Assembly (NCBI GenBank): GCA_964479585.1
Contig: CAYZMP010000044.1
Coordinates: 1 to 14,797, forward strand
Direction of reading: 5' to 3'
Source: UBA6182 sp964479585
GTDB lineage: Bacteria > Bacillota_I > Bacilli_A > Erysipelotrichales > Erysipelotrichaceae
DNA: 14,797 bases
In this document: piece after piece, positions 14,310-14,797 of the stretch
How positions within the stretch are numbered: the stretch's first letter is position 1
Layout: every line of letters starts with the position of its first letter
Notes under the pieces: generated by a model
What the model was told of the DNA's origin: nothing
The model's database searches: none
The model's input: the letters and a program-made list of their open reading frames with translations, nothing else
Made by a program: the position numbers and the translations under genes

Positions 14310-14797
14310 ATTTAGAGGGACTCGATTACAAGTTAGTGAACAACATACTAGACCAACAAGTGATCGTTTAAAAGGGTCGTTATTTAACGCATGTTTTCAA
14401 CAGTGCTCAGATCAAATGTGGTTGGATTTATATGCAGGGTGTGGAGCAATTGGTTTAGAAGCTCTATCGAGAAATGCAAAATATGTTGTTTTTAACGATA
14501 AAAACTTACCAGCATACGATGTTATTGCAAAAAACATAGAAAAATGTCGAGTATCTGAGCGTAGTAAGTTGTATCATATGAACGATTATGAAATGATAGA
14601 GTTACTAAATGCTCAAAAAAGAAAGTTTGATGTTATTTTCTTAGATCCACCATATGCATATAATCTTCAACCAATTCTCGATCAACTAAACAAGACATAC
14701 TTAGTGGAGCTAGGGACAATGATTGTTATTGAACAAGATAAAACAGACAAAGAATATATTTTAGATGAATCATATGAAAAAATTAAAGAAAAAATAG
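14290..14797 (+). CDS. rsmD: 16S rRNA (guanine966-N2)-methyltransferase RsmD, 3' end cut
   Basis: The first 169 residues of RsmD; the frame is open at the right edge, and the usual length is about 185. RsmD methylates N2 of G966 (E. coli numbering) in the 30S head. The N-terminus MRIISGKFRG and RPTSDRLKGSLFN are typical of the family. The SAM-binding motif is LDLYAGCGAIGLEALSR (45-61) and the catalytic motif is DPPY (119-122) in VIFLDPPYAY. The loop usually reading GSG here is GCG, and the RPT..E Glu is Gly. The ATG at 14290 overlaps the end of ftsW by 20 nt and has AGAGGA at 14274-14279, about 10 nt upstream. coaD often follows rsmD in relatives, but lies beyond the window if present. Confidence 0.93.
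   Translation, partial: MRIISGKFRGTRLQVSEQHTRPTSDRLKGSLFNACFQQCSDQMWLDLYAGCGAIGLEALSRNAKYVVFNDKNLPAYDVIAKNIEKCRVSERSKLYHMNDYEMIELLNAQKRKFDVIFLDPPYAYNLQPILDQLNKTYLVELGTMIVIEQDKTDKEYILDESYEKIKEKI

Noticed and set aside
1..14797. CRISPR arrays, insertion sequences, prophage, tRNA genes or attachment sites
   Set aside because: No regularly spaced direct repeats, transposase or integrase motifs, terminal inverted repeats or tRNA cloverleafs were visible; gene content is uniform housekeeping.

Overview
The window looks like a chromosomal housekeeping segment of a low-GC, walled Gram-positive bacterium (Bacillota). Evidence for this: a T-box leader in front of leuS, RNase J, the MnmL/MnmM (YtqA/YtqB) pair, strong AAGGAGG-type ribosome binding sites, AT-rich coding sequence, and FtsW next to RsmD as in Bacillus-type genomes. 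UGA is used as a stop (mnmM, the ceramidase-fold gene) and Trp is read from TGG, so the code is standard. FtsW implies a peptidoglycan wall, which argues against a true mollicute. I cannot place the organism more finely; the Erysipelotrichia/Haloplasma-like part of Bacilli is a guess.

Layout. Positions 1-1429 (+): the 3' end of a HisJ-type PHP phosphatase, a small two-helix membrane protein, and a protein joining a HEPN-like N-terminal region to two CBS domains. Positions 1421-3892 (-): a three-gene operon with overlapping ends, read as ceramidase-fold protein, then mnmL (radical SAM), then mnmM (methyltransferase). Positions 3893-4321 are non-coding and hold the leuS promoter and a complete leucine T-box with specifier CTC, antiterminator and terminator. 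Positions 4322-6715 (+): leuS. Positions 6761-8456 (-): a YihY/BrkB membrane protein and a membrane-anchored metallophosphoesterase. Positions 8525-9932 (+): a FetA/FetB-type ABC exporter pair. Positions 9945-12252 (-): def and the RNase J gene in one operon. Positions 12478-12900 (-): a small lipoprotein with its own terminator. Positions 13128-14797 (+): ftsW and the start of rsmD, cut by the window end.

How the genes relate. Several act in translation and RNA metabolism: LeuRS controlled by uncharged tRNA-Leu, MnmL/MnmM for wobble-uridine modification, peptide deformylase, RNase J and the 16S rRNA methylase RsmD. FtsW builds septal peptidoglycan. Transcription units are compact, with 4-20 nt overlaps and shared or bidirectional terminators.

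I see no mobile element, CRISPR array, tRNA or rRNA gene. The least ordinary items are the HEPN-CBS fusion and the ceramidase-fold protein that seems to have lost most zinc-site residues while sitting in the tRNA-modification operon. The window otherwise looks like conserved core genome rather than an accessory island.
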